Source of the DNA: Streptomyces xanthophaeus
GTDB taxonomy: Bacteria; Actinomycetota; Actinomycetes; Streptomycetales; Streptomycetaceae
Direction of reading: 5' to 3'
Assembly (NCBI RefSeq): GCF_030440515.1
Contig: NZ_CP076543.1
Location: 2,666,001 to 2,730,000, forward strand
DNA length: 64,000 bases
This document shows, piece after piece, positions 62,175 to 64,000 of this stretch. Below the pieces are notes generated by a model. The model searched no databases. It was given only the letters and a program-made list of their open reading frames with translations, and was not told where the DNA came from. The translations under genes and the position numbers were made by a program. The first letter of the stretch is position 1. The number at the start of each line of letters is the position of its first letter.

Positions 62175-62825
62175 TCAGCCCAGGGCGCGGAAGAGGGCGG
62201 TGAGGAAGTCTTCCTCCTCCTCTTCCCCGTCGCCCTGGTTCTGGCTCTGGTCGGTCTGGTCGGTCTGGTCGGTCTGGTCGTCGCGCGACTGGTCGTCCCG
62301 GCCCGGCCAGGTGCCGTTGCCACCGTTGCCGCCGTTGCCACCGTTGGTTCCGGTCTGGCCCTCGGCGGCCTCGTCGTCCCGCGGCCGGTCGTCCCGGCCC
62401 GGCCCGGTGCCGTTCCCGCCGTTGCCACCGTTCCCGCCGTTGTCGCCCCGGCCCGGGTCCTCCTCGTCCACCGGCTTGAAGTAGACGGAGACGACCTCCA
62501 CCCGCTTCGCCCTCTCCCCCGGCTTCAGCACCTTCTCCGCCTCGCCGTTGCAGCTGCGGTTGTCGAAGAGGACCGCCAGCGACTCCGTCTCGTTGCGCAC
62601 CTCGATGGCGGGCTCGTCGCGGGAGGTGCGCGTCAGCAGGTAGCAGGTGTCGTTGTCGGCGGGCCGGATCTGGCCTCTTCTCTCGGAGCCGGCCGCGTCC
62701 AGGTACTGGTAGTGCAGCGTGCCGAGGGCGCGTTCGCCGTGGTCGTCGGCCACCGACGGTCCGGCGGTGGGCAGGGCGAGCGCGAGAGCGCCGACGAACA
62801 CGGCGGCGGTCGAGCGAAGACGCAT
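62175..62825 (-). CDS. Secreted protein with Asn/Gly-rich and acidic tail, unknown function
   Basis: ATG 62823-62825 gives 216 residues: a signal peptide (MRLRSTAAVFVGALALALPTAGPSVA), a small folded part (about 27-125; TCYLLTRTSRDEPAIEVRNETESLAVLFDNRSCNGEAEKVL with two Cys, probably a disulfide), and a low-complexity tail. The tail has two GGNGGNGG tracts, DDRPRDD/DDQSRDD blocks, a DQTDQTDQTDQ run and an E-rich patch, then FLTALFRALG as a possible amphipathic end. The tail suggests a flexible, calcium- or wall-associated segment. The family is not recognised. Confidence 0.78.
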   Translation of the reverse strand: MRLRSTAAVFVGALALALPTAGPSVADDHGERALGTLHYQYLDAAGSERRGQIRPADNDTCYLLTRTSRDEPAIEVRNETESLAVLFDNRSCNGEAEKVLKPGERAKRVEVVSVYFKPVDEEDPGRGDNGGNGGNGGNGTGPGRDDRPRDDEAAEGQTGTNGGNGGNGGNGTWPGRDDQSRDDQTDQTDQTDQSQNQGDGEEEEEDFLTALFRALG

Positions 62826-62957
62826 GGGGGGAGTCCGTTCCTCGGGTTCCGCGGATACCGGTCCGGTGGCATCCTCGGGCAGCGTAGGAGCGGAGGAGGC
62901 CGCTGAATCGTTTCGGCATGCCCGGTACGTTCGAAGGTTCACCCGTGAGGTCCCCGC

Positions 62958-63006
62958 CGTACGGCCCTCCGCACCGTCTCCCTGCGTACGGTCTGCCTGC
63001 GTACGG
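62958..63006. repeat. Short CGTACGG repeats upstream of the secreted protein gene
   Basis: CGTACGG occurs at 62958, 62985 and 63000, and once more at 63016 inside the MFS gene end. The middle two share CTGCGTACGG with a 15-base period. The gap is 183 bases in all; no gene is seen. Confidence 0.45.
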
Positions 63007-63008
63007 CC

Positions 63009-64000
63009 TCAGTTCCGTACGGCCGGTGCCCCCGCCGGGTCCTCGGCCCCGGTGGACTGCGTACGGGGCCGCGGGAGGGGAGCCGCGGCGGCCGGCGTCC
63101 CGCCGCGGAGCAGGAGGAAGACCGCCAGCGCACCGGCCAGCCCCATCGCGGCCGAGACCAGGAACGTCTCGCGCAGACCGCTCGCGAAGGCGGCCTCCAC
63201 CAGCCCCGTCAGTGCCTCGCGGGCCGCGCCCGCCGGGGCTTCGGCGAGCACCTGCCCGGCGCCGCCGGAGGCCAGCGGCTCCGCCAGCCCCCGGCCGCCG
63301 TCACCGAGCCCGGAACGCAGCCCCGCGTGGAAGACCGCGCCGAGCAGGGCGATGCCGAGGGCGGTGCCCAGCTGGCGCGCGGTGTTCAGGGCGCCGCCCG
63401 CCATGCCCGCCCGGGCCGGGGCCACGGCCCCCATCGCGGTGGCGGCCAGCGCCGGGGTCGCGGCGCCCACCCCCACGCCGGTCACGAGCAGCCCGGGCAC
63501 GAGCGCGGTCCAGCCGTCCCCGGCGTCGAGCATCCAGGCCTGGAGCAGCGCGCCGAGGCCGATCAGCAGCAGTCCGCCGCCGATGGTCAGCCGGGGCGGG
63601 ACCGCGTGCAGCAGCCGTCCGGCCACCGCGGCGACGACGAAGCCGGCCGCGCTGAGCGGCAGCAGCACCAGGCCCGCGCCGACCGGGCTCATCCCCTCGG
63701 CGGACTGCAGCCAGAGGGAGACGTACATGAGGTACGAGAACGCGGCCCCGGACAGCAGCAGTCCGGCGGCCATGACGGCGACGAAGGTCCGGCTGCGGAA
63801 GAGCGAGAGGTCCAGCATCGGGCGGGTGCTGCGCAGTTCGACGAGGACGAAGGCGGCGAAGGCGGCCACGCCCAGGCCGAGCAGGCCGAGGGTGGTGGGC
63901 GAGGCCCAGCCGTTCTCGCCGACGCGGATCACCGCGTAGGTGACGGCCGCGGCGCCCGCGGTGAAGGTGGCCATGCCGGGCAGGTCGAGGCGCCCGGCGT
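63009..64000 (-). CDS. MFS drug-exporter-like transporter, 3' part (DHA2/EmrB-QacA type)
   Basis: The frame is open through the right edge, so the N-terminal part is missing; about 330 residues are visible. RLDLPGM followed by eight or so helices match helices 7-14 of 14-helix exporters: LFRSRTFVAVMAAGLLLSGAAFSYLMYVSLWLQ, VGAGLVLLPLSAAGFVVAAVAGRLL, GVGVGAATPALAATAMGAVAPARAGMAGGALNTARQLGTALGIALLG (the motif C-like stretch after the central loop). A soluble loop near LASGGAGQVLAEAP precedes the last helix. It probably exports drugs or metabolites by proton antiport. Confidence 0.92.
   Translation of the reverse strand, partial: AGRLDLPGMATFTAGAAAVTYAVIRVGENGWASPTTLGLLGLGVAAFAAFVLVELRSTRPMLDLSLFRSRTFVAVMAAGLLLSGAAFSYLMYVSLWLQSAEGMSPVGAGLVLLPLSAAGFVVAAVAGRLLHAVPPRLTIGGGLLLIGLGALLQAWMLDAGDGWTALVPGLLVTGVGVGAATPALAATAMGAVAPARAGMAGGALNTARQLGTALGIALLGAVFHAGLRSGLGDGGRGLAEPLASGGAGQVLAEAPAGAAREALTGLVEAAFASGLRETFLVSAAMGLAGALAVFLLLRGGTPAAAAPLPRPRTQSTGAEDPAGAPAVRN

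Overview
The window reads as a stretch of Streptomyces (or very close actinomycete) chromosome. It is strongly GC-rich, most codons end in G or C, starts are often GTG and sometimes TTG, genes are packed with 4-base ATGA/GTGA overlaps, and many GC-rich hairpins lie between converging genes. No tRNA, rRNA, CRISPR array, insertion sequence or integrase was found. All calls rest on reading the sequence and on family knowledge from memory; no database search was run.

Layout. 1-6300 is accessory: a partial DUF1330 gene, a GlxA/AraC-type regulator divergent from a quinone oxidoreductase, a small unknown gene, a large HTH-NACHT membrane ATPase and a secreted GYSQG serine hydrolase. 6300-28190 is mostly core metabolism: mnmA with a cysteine desulfurase and a Tat-type amidase, a thioesterase, a TRIC-type channel, a five-gene oligopeptide ABC transporter operon, two SseB-domain proteins, a small P-loop protein, and a tandem glycine riboswitch in front of gcvT-gcvH-glyA followed by sdaA (glycine to serine to pyruvate). 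An AMIN-like secreted protein, a RibD-C reductase, a flavodoxin-like protein and a PadR regulator follow.

28270-30730 holds the most notable item: a cyclodipeptide synthase overlapping a cytochrome P450 that closely resembles mycobacterial CYP121, downstream of an AT-rich promoter and divergent from a 70-residue EF-hand protein. 30800-34720 has a surface beta-propeller lipoprotein coupled to a deacetylase-fold protein with an altered metal motif, an RsbW-like kinase and an enoyl-CoA hydratase.

34800-39890 is a wall block on one strand: two paralogous L,D-transpeptidase lipoproteins flank a secreted choice-of-anchor/SpaA-domain protein with a His/Lys-rich tail and no sortase motif. glgX follows. 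42480-59400 is an exopolysaccharide locus: CDP-alcohol phosphotransferase, cytidylyltransferase, two GT4 glycosyltransferases, a Wzz-like protein with a broken Walker A, a Wzx-like flippase, a Wzy-like polymerase, a hexapeptide acyltransferase, gmd and fcl (GDP-fucose), and a WbaP-type initiating transferase, with a LamG surface protein inserted. 59780-64000 ends with a secreted M4 metalloprotease, a secreted protein with an asparagine/glycine- then acid-rich tail, and the 3' part of an MFS exporter gene.
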